Of a stretch of 39,191 nt of DNA, positions 6,710 through 14,891 are shown one piece after another; within the stretch, counting starts at the first letter, position 1, and each line of letters begins with the position of its first letter. The position numbers and the translations under genes were made by a program. The notes beneath the pieces were generated by a model. The model was not told the DNA's origin, searched no databases, and saw only the letters and a list, made by a program, of their open reading frames with translations. The stretch is from Acidithiobacillus sp. (lineage in GTDB: Bacteria > Pseudomonadota > Gammaproteobacteria > Acidithiobacillales > Acidithiobacillaceae), in assembly GCA_028697715.1 (NCBI GenBank), contig JAQVDS010000024.1, positions 1 to 39,191 of the forward strand, read 5' to 3'.

Positions 6710-7569
6710 GTTGCCTCCGGGAATAATCCCAGCTCGCGATGCCAAGCAGCCAGACGCTGCGCCAAGCTACCCTCAGCGCCGGGGAGGCTGCGATCTTGCC
6801 ATCGTTGCACCGGCCAGAACCCAATCAGACTGTTACAAAAGAGGATTTCTTCTGCCTCTGCCAGCACAGTTGGCGTTTCTCGTACGGTCTGTACGGCAAG
6901 TCCCCAGCCTTCCGCCTGACGTAGAATTGCATCCAGTTGAATTCCACGGATTCCGCCATTGTGCAGATCCGGGGTATAAAGCGTGTCCCCGCGACGCCAG
7001 AGGACGTTGCTCTGGATACCCTCGCGCAGGCATCCCTGCTGGTCGCAGAGCACAGCCTCCTGCCACGCCTGCGGCAACGCGCGACGTGCCATGATTTGAT
7101 TGAGACGATTCAGAGACTTGAGCGCCAGATAGGGCGCACCGCATTGCAGGGGGACCGAGGACAAACCGGCACGGATGCCCTCCTGCCAATGGGTTTCGGG
7201 TCGAGTGGGCCAATCCTGCACCAGGAAGATGAGCTGTCCCGCACTTTTCTTGGGCGTGGCATAGCCTTGGCCATCTCGGCGAAGCAACAGGATCTTCAGC
7301 ACCAAACGCCGAGACGTCACAATAAGAGGGGACCCCTCCAGCAGGTCCTGCCAATGGGCCAGCAGTGTGGCAACATCCGGGACGGCAATTCCCAAAACCG
7401 CGGCACCCTGGCTCAGCCGATGCAGGTGCTGCTGCCAAAATAAAGGTTGCGAGGAAATGACGGCAATGGTCTCGAAGAGTCCATCGCCATACTGTACGGC
7501 ACGTGCGAACGGGAGCGAGTAGGCAGGGTCCTGGAAGACGCCATCGACACTGCAGGCGAGGACCGTCAC
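6706..7569 (-). CDS. pabC: Aminodeoxychorismate lyase (PLP fold type IV)
   Basis: A 287-residue PLP enzyme of folate synthesis; it releases pyruvate from 4-amino-4-deoxychorismate to give p-aminobenzoate. The N-terminal RAVQYGDGLFETIAV matches the family motif, the PLP lysine is probably the one in YLALKSLNRLNQI, and the C-terminal half has EGIQSNVLWRRGDTLYTPDL and GGIRGIQLDAIL. D-amino-acid or branched-chain aminotransferases share this fold, but position between fabF and mltG makes PabC the best call. It begins six bases after the fabF stop. The partner genes pabA and pabB are not in the window. Confidence 0.9.
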   Translation of the reverse strand: MTVLACSVDGVFQDPAYSLPFARAVQYGDGLFETIAVISSQPLFWQQHLHRLSQGAAVLGIAVPDVATLLAHWQDLLEGSPLIVTSRRLVLKILLLRRDGQGYATPKKSAGQLIFLVQDWPTRPETHWQEGIRAGLSSVPLQCGAPYLALKSLNRLNQIMARRALPQAWQEAVLCDQQGCLREGIQSNVLWRRGDTLYTPDLHNGGIRGIQLDAILRQAEGWGLAVQTVRETPTVLAEAEEILFCNSLIGFWPVQRWQDRSLPGAEGSLAQRLAAWHRELGLFPEAT

Positions 7570-7575
7570 AGGTCC

Positions 7576-8826
7576 TCAGTCGTGGAACTTGCGGAATACG
7601 AGAGTGCTGTTGGTACCGCCAAAACCGAAGGAATTACTCAACGCAACCTCGACAGACTGCTGCCGGGCGACGTTGGCGACATAATCCAGATCACAACCCT
7701 CGCTCGGCTGTTCCAGATTGATGGTGGGCGGCAGGATGCCATTGTGGATCGCCAGCGTAGTAAAAACCGCTTCAATTCCACCGGCGGCGCCGAGAAGATG
7801 CCCGGTCATGGACTTGGTAGAACTCATCGCGAGCCTCTTGGAGTGCTCGCCAAATACCGCTTTGACCGCTTCGGTTTCGGCCAGATCACCCAGCGGCGTC
7901 GAAGTACCATGAGCATTGATGTAGTCCACGGCATCCGCTGGCAGGCCTGCATTGCGTAGGGCTACCTGCATGCAGCGCACAGCTCCCTCGCCCCCACTGG
8001 CGGGTTGCGTCATGTGATAGGCATCAGCACTCATCCCGTAGCCCACCAACTCGGCATAGATCTTCGCGCCACGGCGTTGCGCGAACTCGAGTTCTTCCAG
8101 AATCAGGATGCCGGCACCCTCAGCCAAAACAAAGCCGTCGCGCCCCTCGTCCCAAGGACGACTCGCCTTCTCCGGAACATCATTTCGGGTCGACAACGCA
8201 CGGGCAGCAGAAAACCCTCCCAATCCCAGAGGGCTGATGGCAGCCTCCGCACCACCAGCGATCATCACATCGGCATCACCGTATTCAATGAGCCGTGCCG
8301 CGTCACCGATGGAGTGCGTTGCAGTCGAGCAGGCAGTCGCCATGGCAATGTTCGGGCCCTTCGCACCGTACAGTATCGATACATGACCAGACACCATGTT
8401 AACGATACAGCGCGGGATGAAGAATGGGGAAATGCGCCGCGGCCCACTCTCGGTCACCACGGAGTGCTCGGACTCGATGCCTGGCAGGCCACCGATACCA
8501 CTGCCGATGGAAACGCCGACGCGTTCGGCAATTTCCGGGGTAATCTTGAGTCCCGAGTCTTCCATTGCCTCCATGCTGGCGGCGAGGCCGTAATGGATAA
8601 ACAACTCCATTTTGCGGGCTTCTTTGACGGGCAAATACTGGCCGACATCGAAGCCTTTCACTTCACCAGCGATCTGCGAGGCATAGGCCTCCGGATCGAT
8701 GCGCGTGACCCGGGCAATGCCACTGCGGCCGTGGACGATGCTGTCCCAAGAGGCGGCCAAACCAATCCCGACCGGAGAAACGATCCCTAGACCGGTAACC
8801 ACGACACGTCTTTTCAACGCAGACAC
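7576..8826 (-). CDS. fabF: 3-oxoacyl-ACP synthase II
   Basis: A condensing enzyme of about 416 residues that elongates acyl-ACP with malonyl-ACP and controls unsaturated chain length. The active-site Cys is in IAMATACSTATHSIGDAARL, with the two histidines in NAHGTSTPLGDLAE and KSMTGHLLGAAGG, and the C-terminal SNSFGFGGTNSTLVF. The start is uncertain: GTG at 8826 lies almost on top of GGAG, while TTG at 8817 has GGAG eight bases upstream and would give MKRRVVVTGLG, close to the usual FabF N-terminus. It follows acpP by 24 bases, the classic acpP-fabF pair. Confidence 0.96.
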   Translation of the reverse strand: MSALKRRVVVTGLGIVSPVGIGLAASWDSIVHGRSGIARVTRIDPEAYASQIAGEVKGFDVGQYLPVKEARKMELFIHYGLAASMEAMEDSGLKITPEIAERVGVSIGSGIGGLPGIESEHSVVTESGPRRISPFFIPRCIVNMVSGHVSILYGAKGPNIAMATACSTATHSIGDAARLIEYGDADVMIAGGAEAAISPLGLGGFSAARALSTRNDVPEKASRPWDEGRDGFVLAEGAGILILEELEFAQRRGAKIYAELVGYGMSADAYHMTQPASGGEGAVRCMQVALRNAGLPADAVDYINAHGTSTPLGDLAETEAVKAVFGEHSKRLAMSSTKSMTGHLLGAAGGIEAVFTTLAIHNGILPPTINLEQPSEGCDLDYVANVARQQSVEVALSNSFGFGGTNSTLVFRKFHD

Positions 8827-8850
8827 TCCAAACCGAACGGAGAAATGATC

Positions 8851-9099
8851 TCAGGCATCCTGCTTGGGCAGATGCGCGCTGACGTAGTCGATGGCCTGCT
8901 GCACCGTAGAAATCTTTTCGGCCTCTTCGTCGGGAATTTCGCAGTCGAATTCTTCTTCCAGGGCCATCACCAACTCGACGTTGTCGAGGGAATCGGCACC
9001 CAGATCGTCAGCGAAGGACGCTTCGTTGGTGACCTCATCTTCATTCACACCCAGTTGCTCGACGACCACTTTCTTTACACGTGCTGCGATATCATCCAT
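8851..9099 (-). CDS. acpP: Acyl carrier protein
   Basis: An acidic 82-residue carrier protein. The 4'-phosphopantetheine attachment serine is in [20 protein letters not shown], the universal DSL motif. Helix I ([15 protein letters not shown]) and the acidic helix III are intact. A GAGGAG ribosome site precedes ATG 9099. The 81-base gap to fabG is the widest in this operon and could hold an internal promoter (TTTACA about 18 bases before TCCAAT on the minus strand), which would fit the high ACP demand, but this is weak. Confidence 0.97.
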   Translation of the reverse strand: MDDIAARVKKVVVEQLGVNEDEVTNEASFADDLGADSLDNVELVMALEEEFDCEIPDEEAEKISTVQQAIDYVSAHLPKQDA

Positions 9100-9180
9100 G
9101 GGAGAAACTCCTCAGTTGGTAAAAATTATTTTCGGCGGAATTGGACCACAGCTGGCGCGGTCCTGTAAAGGAAAAAGGCA

Positions 9181-9921
9181 TCATCCCATCCACAACCCGC
9201 CATTCACCTGCAGGGTTTCGCCGGTGATATAGGCAGCTTGCGCAGAAGCTAGGAAGGCGACGGCGGCTGCCACATCCTGCCCGCTACCCAGGCGGCCAGC
9301 GGGAATCTGTTGTAACAGATGCTCACGCTGCGCCTCGTTCAGGACGGCGGTCATATCGGTGGCGATGAAACCTGGGGCGACACAATTGACAGTGACTCCG
9401 CGCGCCGCGACCTCGCGCGCCAGGGCGCGGCTGAAGCCCATGACCCCCGCCTTGGCGGCGGCGTAATTGCTCTGCCCGGCATTCCCCATCATCCCCACCA
9501 CCGAAGTAATGCTGATGATGCGCCCATATTGCGCCTTGATCATGTCGCGCACACAGAGCCGGCTGAGGCGGTAGACTGCGCGCAGATTGGTTTGCAGCAC
9601 CCGGTCCCAGTCCTCGTCCTTCATACGCAATAGCAACTGATCGCGGGTAATCCCAGCATTATTCACGAGGACGCTGGGGGCCCCTAGCTCGGTCCGGATC
9701 TGCGCCAACGTGGCATCCATAGCGGCGTCATCGGTCACATCGAGAACATAACCCCGCCCCTGCTCCCCCAGTTTTTCGCAGAGGGCCTCTGCCCCTGCGG
9801 CACTGGTCGCGGTGGCGGCAACCTGGGCACCGAGGCTGCGGAATTCCTCGACCAGCGCGGCGCCAATGCCCCGGCTGCCGCCGGTAATCAGTACCACCTG
9901 CCCGTCCAGCGCATGGCTCAT
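9181..9921 (-). CDS. fabG: 3-oxoacyl-ACP reductase
   Basis: A 246-residue short-chain dehydrogenase that reduces beta-ketoacyl-ACP with NADPH. It has the cofactor motif ITGGSRGIGAALVEEF, the NNAG motif, and the catalytic Ser-Tyr-Lys in SITSVVGMMGNAGQSNYAAA with the following K. The C-terminus INGETLQVNGGLWM-type ending (YITGETLQVNGGLWMG) is typical of FabG. ATG 9921 overlaps the last base of the fabD stop (TGATG) and has GGAGG seven bases upstream. Confidence 0.96.
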   Translation of the reverse strand: MSHALDGQVVLITGGSRGIGAALVEEFRSLGAQVAATATSAAGAEALCEKLGEQGRGYVLDVTDDAAMDATLAQIRTELGAPSVLVNNAGITRDQLLLRMKDEDWDRVLQTNLRAVYRLSRLCVRDMIKAQYGRIISITSVVGMMGNAGQSNYAAAKAGVMGFSRALAREVAARGVTVNCVAPGFIATDMTAVLNEAQREHLLQQIPAGRLGSGQDVAAAVAFLASAQAAYITGETLQVNGGLWMG

Positions 9922-10856
9922 CAGAGATCCTCCAACGCGGTGGCGAAACTCTTCTCGTCATCGAGAGACAGCATGCGCAGACTCGGTTCAATGCGCTTGC
10001 CCAACCCAGACAGGATCTTCCCCGGGCCCATCTCGACAAAGGTGGTGGCCCCCTGCCGGGCCAGGAAGCGAATGCTCTCGGTCCAACGCACCGGGGAAAA
10101 GATCTGCCGACGCAGTGCTTCGCGAATGGCCGCCGGCTCGCGATGACTTTGTGCGTCCACATTATGCACCAGCAGCGCATTGGGACTGCGGAACTCTACT
10201 TTGGCAAGATCAAGCGCAAATTTTTCCGCCGCCTCGGTCATCAGCGAACAGTGACTGGGAACACTGACAGGCAAGATCACGACCTTCTTCGCCCCGGCAT
10301 CCTTGGCCCGCTCACTGAGCCGCTCGACGGCAGCGCGCTGTCCGGCCACAACGATTTGCCCCGGTGCATTGAGATTCGCAAGCTCTAGGACCTGGCCTTG
10401 CGCCTCGCGCTGACACAGGGCGCGCAGATCCTCTTCGCTGATACCAAGAACCGCAGCCATCGCCCCTTCGCCCTCGGGCACGGCGTTTTGCATGAGTTCG
10501 CCGCGGCGTGCAACCAGCCGGAGCGCGTCGGCAAAGTCCAGGCTGCCGGCGACCACCAAGGCGGTGTACTCGCCCAAAGAGTGGCCGGCGACGAAGTCGG
10601 GACTGGATCCGCCCTCCTCCTCCCAGGCGCGGAACATGGCGTAGCCTGCGGTGAGCATCAGCGGTTGGGTCCAACGGGTCTGATTCAGCTCCTCGACTGG
10701 ACCTTCCTGCGCCAACTGCCAGAGATCGCGATGCAAGAGGTCAGAAGCCTCGGCAAAAATCTCTCGCAGCACTGGGCGGTTGGCACTGATGGCGGCGAGC
10801 ATGCCTATGGACTGCGATCCTTGACCCGGAAAAACAAAGGCAATCGAACCCTGCAC
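9921..10856 (-). CDS. fabD: Malonyl-CoA:ACP transacylase
   Basis: A 311-residue transferase that moves malonyl from CoA to ACP to feed chain elongation. The N-terminal AFVFPGQGSQSIGML motif, the nucleophile serine in VAGHSLGEYTALVVAG and the histidine in VSVPSHCSLM are present. I place the start at GTG 10856, preceded by AAGGAGA, which gives the usual family length; the frame is open to 10892 and overlaps the fabH end only in that unlikely extension. It is followed by fabG with a one-base overlap. Confidence 0.95.
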   Translation of the reverse strand: MQGSIAFVFPGQGSQSIGMLAAISANRPVLREIFAEASDLLHRDLWQLAQEGPVEELNQTRWTQPLMLTAGYAMFRAWEEEGGSSPDFVAGHSLGEYTALVVAGSLDFADALRLVARRGELMQNAVPEGEGAMAAVLGISEEDLRALCQREAQGQVLELANLNAPGQIVVAGQRAAVERLSERAKDAGAKKVVILPVSVPSHCSLMTEAAEKFALDLAKVEFRSPNALLVHNVDAQSHREPAAIREALRRQIFSPVRWTESIRFLARQGATTFVEMGPGKILSGLGKRIEPSLRMLSLDDEKSFATALEDL

Positions 10857-10892
10857 TATAGTCTCCTTGATGCGAATGTGCTGGCTGTACAC

Positions 10893-11834
10893 TCAGGTCC
10901 AGCGTAGCAGCGCCGAGCCCCAAGTAAAACCACCGCCAAAGGCCTCCAGCAGCAAAAGCTGACCCGGGCGGAAACAATTACGTTGCACGGCATGATCCAG
11001 CGCCAAAGGTACCGAGGCGGCCGACACGTTGCCGTGCTCGCCCACCGTTACCACCACCCGCTCCATGGGCAAGGCGAGCTTTTCTGCGGTGGCCTGGATG
11101 ATGCGGATATTGGCTTGATGCGGTACCAGCCAGTCGATATCGCTGCTCTGCAAGCCATTGGCAGAGAGGGTCTCCTGCACAATGTCGCCGAGCGTGCGCA
11201 CAGCCATACGAAATACTGCATTGCCCTGCATCGTCAAGTGGCTCTCCGCTTGCGGTACCTGTAACAGCTCGGCATAGCGCCCATCGGCATGCAGGTGGGT
11301 GGAGAGGATGCCTGGCTGTTGCGCTGCCCTGATAATCACGGCACCCGCGCCATCGCCAAAGAGGATGCAGGTACTGCGATCCTGCCAATCGACGATGCGC
11401 GACATCGTTTCCACGCCAATGACCAGCGCCGTTGTCGCGGCACCACTGCGCAGAAACTGGTCGGCGGTAGCCAGTGCATAGATGAATCCGGTACAGACCG
11501 CCTGCACATCGAAAGCGGCCGCCCCTTGGTTGCCCAGGCGGGCCTGCACCAGACAGGCGGTACTCGGGAAAATCTGATCCGGCGTCGTAGTGGCCACGAT
11601 GATCAGGTCTATGGCAGCCGCTTGCAACCCGGCAGCAGCAAGGGCGCGCTCGGCAGCACGGGTCGCCATGTCGACACTGCCTTGTCCTTCCGCTGCCAGA
11701 TGTCGCGAATGAATTCCGGTGCGGGCGACGATCCATTCGTCACTCGTATCCACCCGGGTACTGAGCTCGTGGTTGTCGAGCACCCTTTCCGGCAGATAAG
11801 AACCGGTGGCAATCAACTGGCTGTAATTAGGCAT
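10893..11834 (-). CDS. fabH: 3-oxoacyl-ACP synthase III
   Basis: A 313-residue initiating condensing enzyme joining acetyl-CoA to malonyl-ACP. The nucleophile Cys is in [15 protein letters not shown], the His in [14 protein letters not shown], and the Asn in [16 protein letters not shown], where Val replaces the usual Thr after [18 protein letters not shown] is the conserved N-terminal substrate motif. It overlaps plsX by one base (stop and start share a base at 11834) and ends 36 bases before the fabD start codon. Confidence 0.96.
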   Translation of the reverse strand: MPNYSQLIATGSYLPERVLDNHELSTRVDTSDEWIVARTGIHSRHLAAEGQGSVDMATRAAERALAAAGLQAAAIDLIIVATTTPDQIFPSTACLVQARLGNQGAAAFDVQAVCTGFIYALATADQFLRSGAATTALVIGVETMSRIVDWQDRSTCILFGDGAGAVIIRAAQQPGILSTHLHADGRYAELLQVPQAESHLTMQGNAVFRMAVRTLGDIVQETLSANGLQSSDIDWLVPHQANIRIIQATAEKLALPMERVVVTVGEHGNVSAASVPLALDHAVQRNCFRPGQLLLLEAFGGGFTWGSALLRWT

Positions 11835-12862
11835 CAGGCGCTGTTGCGAATCACTTGCGCCAAATCGTCTTGTACCACTTTGGCGATCTCCAAGGTGAGG
11901 CGGTGATGGGCCTCGGCGATGGCCACTTCCACGGCCCGGGCAAAGGCCAGACGGTCGGCGTTGCCATGACTCTTGATGATGATGCCATTCAGGCCAAGCA
12001 AAGTTGCACCGTTGTACTGCCGCGAATCGAGCCGGCGTCGCAATTTTTGCAGGATGGGTCGATTGATGAGATAGGCCATGCGCCCATACAATCCCTGCGT
12101 GTAACTGGCGCGGAGTTCTTGCCGTACCATGGCAGCCAGGCCTTCAGAGGTCTTGAGAAAAACATTGCCGACGAAACCATCGCAAACCAGAACATCACAA
12201 CCGTCTTGGTATATCTGAGAGCCTTCCACATTACCAATGAAGTTCAGATGACTCTGCCGCAGCAGAGCACTGGCAGCCTTCACCAGTTCGTTACCCTTGA
12301 TTTCTTCCGAGCCGATGTTGAGCAGCCCAACCCGGGGCCTTTGCGTTCCCGTCACCTGTGCAAAAAGAATGGATCCCATCACGGCAAATTGCAACAGATG
12401 CTCCGGGTGGCAGTCCACATTCGCGCCCAGATCGAGAGCCAGCACCCGACCCTTGCGGGTGGGCAGGAAGGCGGCAATCGCCGGACGGTCGATCCCCGGG
12501 ATGGTACGCAGGAAGACCTTGCCCAGCGCCATGAGCGCACCGGTGTTACCCGCGCTGACAACCGCATCGACCTGCCCCTCGCGCAACAAACCGATCGCCA
12601 CGTGCATGGACGAATCACGCTTGCCGCGCAATGCCTGGGAGGGCGCATCGTCCATCTCGACGACCTGACTGGCATGCCGAATCTGTACCTGCTCCGTATC
12701 CCTAAGAAGACGGCTGCGCCGCAGTTCCCGGCGGAGAGTCGCCTCATCTCCGACCAGATGAAACTGCACATCCGGATAGCTCTTCACCAGGCCAGCTAGG
12801 GCGAGCAGAACCGTGCGCGGTCCCGAGTCGCCACTCATGGCATCAACGGCAATCTGCGGCAA
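11834..12862 (-). CDS. plsX: Phosphate acyltransferase PlsX
   Basis: A 342-residue enzyme that makes acyl-phosphate from acyl-ACP for the PlsY step of phospholipid synthesis. The family opening [16 protein letters not shown] (usually AVDAMGGD), [36 protein letters not shown] and [12 protein letters not shown] are all present. The start appears to be TTG at 12862, because MPQIAVDAM aligns with other PlsX proteins and no ATG or GTG lies nearby; the ribosome site is poor, so translation may depend on coupling to rpmF 24 bases upstream. Confidence 0.94.
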   Translation of the reverse strand: MPQIAVDAMSGDSGPRTVLLALAGLVKSYPDVQFHLVGDEATLRRELRRSRLLRDTEQVQIRHASQVVEMDDAPSQALRGKRDSSMHVAIGLLREGQVDAVVSAGNTGALMALGKVFLRTIPGIDRPAIAAFLPTRKGRVLALDLGANVDCHPEHLLQFAVMGSILFAQVTGTQRPRVGLLNIGSEEIKGNELVKAASALLRQSHLNFIGNVEGSQIYQDGCDVLVCDGFVGNVFLKTSEGLAAMVRQELRASYTQGLYGRMAYLINRPILQKLRRRLDSRQYNGATLLGLNGIIIKSHGNADRLAFARAVEVAIAEAHHRLTLEIAKVVQDDLAQVIRNSA

Positions 12863-12886
12863 TGGAGTTCAGACCGGAGAATTCGT

Positions 12887-13072
12887 TCAGGCTTCTACGG
12901 ATTTGCGCACCATCTCGCGCCCTTTGTAGTAACCACACTCCGGGCAGACGTGGTGGGGCAGCTTGCTCGCTCCGCAGTGATCGCAGGTCGACCGGTTGCT
13001 TGCCGTCAAGAAATCGTGGGCGCGGCGCATGTCGCGCTTGGATTTGGAGGTTTTACTCTGGGGAACTGCCAT
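12887..13072 (-). CDS. rpmF: 50S ribosomal protein L32
   Basis: A 61-residue basic protein with the L32 start [20 protein letters not shown]. It carries four zinc-type cysteines as CDHC and CPEC, so this is the zinc-binding (C+) form rather than the zinc-free paralog used under zinc limitation. It lies between yceD and plsX, the standard proteobacterial position, and its ATG is preceded by a GAGAAG purine stretch. Confidence 0.97.
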   Translation of the reverse strand: MAVPQSKTSKSKRDMRRAHDFLTASNRSTCDHCGASKLPHHVCPECGYYKGREMVRKSVEA

Positions 13073-13095
13073 GATCTCGCTTCTCCATCAACAAA

Positions 13096-13563
13096 CTACT
13101 GATTCGCACCGAGGCTTGGCACCTCGATTCCAGACACCGGACAAATGCCGGATGACCATTCCATACAGCGCGGCAGGAGTGGGAGCGCCAATAACGCCTC
13201 CTCCTCCAGCCAATCCTGTACCGCCAATTTTCCATCCGCAGCCATCACCAGCTCGCGCTCGGCGTCAATGGCTACCAGGGCCGCTTCCGTGTCCGCCACA
13301 CCCACTCGGACCTGCTGGCGGATGTCGCAAGGCATATCGCCCAGACAGCGCTCACAGCGTAGCAGCCCCTGCAAGCGCAGCTCACCGTCGATCAACAGTA
13401 CCCGACCGCGCCGTTGCAAACGCAAATCCACGGACGCCAAATCCAGCCGCTGCACCGCTTGCAGCAAGCGGGCCCAACGGGCAAAATCGGGCTCTCCAAT
13501 CAACCGATCCCCCGCCTCGGAAACTCGGGAAATCAGCAAAGTAGAAACGTGCGCCGCAATCAT
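13096..13563 (-). CDS. yceD: YceD/DUF177 protein, 23S rRNA accumulation factor
   Basis: A 155-residue protein. The family is needed for normal 23S rRNA levels and nearly always precedes rpmF. The diagnostic CERC pair is seen in LQGLLRCERCLGDMPCDI, with a second cysteine region near the C-terminus (LPRCMEWSSGICPVSG). The N-terminus (ISRVSEAGDRLIGEPDF) is ordinary for the family. It is the first gene of the long operon ending with the PilZ gene. A possible promoter puts the transcript start only a few bases before its ATG at 13563. Confidence 0.92.
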   Translation of the reverse strand: MIAAHVSTLLISRVSEAGDRLIGEPDFARWARLLQAVQRLDLASVDLRLQRRGRVLLIDGELRLQGLLRCERCLGDMPCDIRQQVRVGVADTEAALVAIDAERELVMAADGKLAVQDWLEEEALLALPLLPRCMEWSSGICPVSGIEVPSLGANQ

Positions 13564-13572
13564 GAGGGCGGC

Positions 13573-13601
13573 ATATTACCGAGGCTCATCACGGGAGTAA
13601 A
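13573..13601 (-). promoter_or_regulatory. Candidate promoter of the yceD operon
   Basis: On the minus strand TTTACT (13596-13601) and TAATAT (13573-13578) are 17 bases apart. Transcription would begin near 13566, about three bases before the yceD ATG, giving a nearly leaderless mRNA. An upstream start with a normal leader is also possible. Confidence 0.4.
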
Positions 13602-13648
13602 GCAATTTTCTACGCTTAACTCAATCGCGTTGGGAATTTTCCCAGGGT

Positions 13649-13678
13649 TTGACCCAGTTGGGCAGGGTTATTTAGAAT
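13649..13678 (+). promoter_or_regulatory. Sigma-70-type promoter of carAB operon
   Basis: TTGACC (13649-13654) and TAGAAT (13673-13678) are separated by 18 bases. Start of transcription would be near 13685, so the hairpin at 13691-13711 would be the first thing transcribed. Confidence 0.6.
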
Positions 13679-13690
13679 GCCTGGAGTACA

Positions 13691-13716
13691 TGGGAGGCAT
13701 CTGCCCTCCCATTTTT
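13691..13716 (+). terminator. Hairpin with T-run in the carA leader (attenuator-like)
   Basis: TGGGAGG (13691-13697) pairs perfectly with CCTCCCA (13705-13711) around a seven-base loop, and five T residues follow (13712-13716). This has the shape of an intrinsic terminator between the carAB promoter and the carA start, which suggests attenuation of the operon. It could instead be a 5' stabilising hairpin, since it lies only a few bases after the likely transcript start. Confidence 0.6.
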
Positions 13717-13748
13717 GCATCTTCAATTCTGGCAACCTGGGGTGGGAT

Positions 13749-14891
13749 TTGGACGCAGTCCTGGCATTGGCCGATGGGCGTATCTTTCACGGCGCGGGAT
13801 TCGGCGCTACTGGCTTGCGTGCGGGCGAGGTCTGCTTCAATACGGCGATGACCGGGTATCAGGAGATCCTTACCGATCCTTCTTACCGCGGGCAGCTCAT
13901 CACCCTGACCTATCCTCACATTGGCAATGTCGGCATCAATTCGGAGGATGCCGAAGGTCGCGAGATCTTTTGCGCCGGCCTCCTGCTGCGCACCCTGCCG
14001 CGGGCAGCGAGCAACTGGCGGGCGCAAGAAGAACTCGACGCTTATCTGCGGCGCCACGGAGTTCCGGGCATGGCGGAGTTCGATACCCGCGCGCTGACCC
14101 GTCATTTGCGCGAACACGGCGCCCAGAACGGGGCCATTGCCGTGGGTAACGACCTAGATATCGAGCAAGTCCTGGCGGCGGCGCGCGCCTTCCCCGGCCT
14201 CGAAGGGGCCGATCTGATCGGCGAGGTGACAGCCGGCGAGCGGCAGGAGTGGACCCGCCGTAGCCCCAGCCCTGCAAACGACTATATCAGCCAGGAGTCG
14301 GCGCCGACGACCCACCATGTAGTGGTGGTAGATTTTGGTGCCAAGCGGAATATTCTGCGTCTCCTCGCCGACCGTGGCTGCCGCGTGACCCTTCTACCAC
14401 CACAGAGCAGCAGCGCAGAAATCCTCGGCCTCGGCGCCGATGGCGTCTTGTTCAGCAATGGTCCGGGCGATCCTGCGGCGCTGACCCAAGCGCAGAACAC
14501 GATGCGGGCAGTCGTCGAGGCGGGCGTCCCTACCTTCGGTCTGTGTCTCGGCCATCAGTTGCTCGGACTCGCCCTGGGCGGCAAGACGCAGAAGATGAAA
14601 TTCGGGCACCATGGCGCCAACCATCCGGTCCGCGATCTGCGTAGTGGCCGCGTCCTCATCACCAGCCAGAACCATGGCTTTGCGGTGGCGGCCGAGTCCT
14701 TACCCAACAGCGTCGAGATCACCCACGTCTCCCTTTTTGATGGCAGCCTGCAGGGGCTACGTCATCGTCATCTGCCCACCTTCTCTTTTCAGGGGCATCC
14801 GGAAGCCGGCCCCGGTCCGCATGATGCCAGCATCATTTTTGATGAGTTTGTCGCCAGTTTTGCCACAAGGAAAAGCCATGCCCCGGCGTGA
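13749..14891 (+). CDS. carA: Carbamoyl-phosphate synthase small (glutaminase) subunit
   Basis: A 380-residue subunit that hydrolyses glutamine and passes ammonia to CarB for arginine and pyrimidine synthesis. The N-terminal domain reads [17 protein letters not shown] and [20 protein letters not shown]; the C-terminal class I glutaminase has its Cys in [18 protein letters not shown] and His-Glu in [15 protein letters not shown]. The frame opens at ATG 13677, but that would lie inside the promoter and hairpin, so TTG at 13749 after GGGGTGG is more likely and gives a normal length. It overlaps carB by 14 bases. Confidence 0.93.
   Translation: MDAVLALADGRIFHGAGFGATGLRAGEVCFNTAMTGYQEILTDPSYRGQLITLTYPHIGNVGINSEDAEGREIFCAGLLLRTLPRAASNWRAQEELDAYLRRHGVPGMAEFDTRALTRHLREHGAQNGAIAVGNDLDIEQVLAAARAFPGLEGADLIGEVTAGERQEWTRRSPSPANDYISQESAPTTHHVVVVDFGAKRNILRLLADRGCRVTLLPPQSSSAEILGLGADGVLFSNGPGDPAALTQAQNTMRAVVEAGVPTFGLCLGHQLLGLALGGKTQKMKFGHHGANHPVRDLRSGRVLITSQNHGFAVAAESLPNSVEITHVSLFDGSLQGLRHRHLPTFSFQGHPEAGPGPHDASIIFDEFVASFATRKSHAPA

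Noticed and set aside
14611..14877. Upstream extension of the carB frame
   Set aside because: It lies inside carA; the ATG at 14878 has a ribosome site and fits the usual CarB start.
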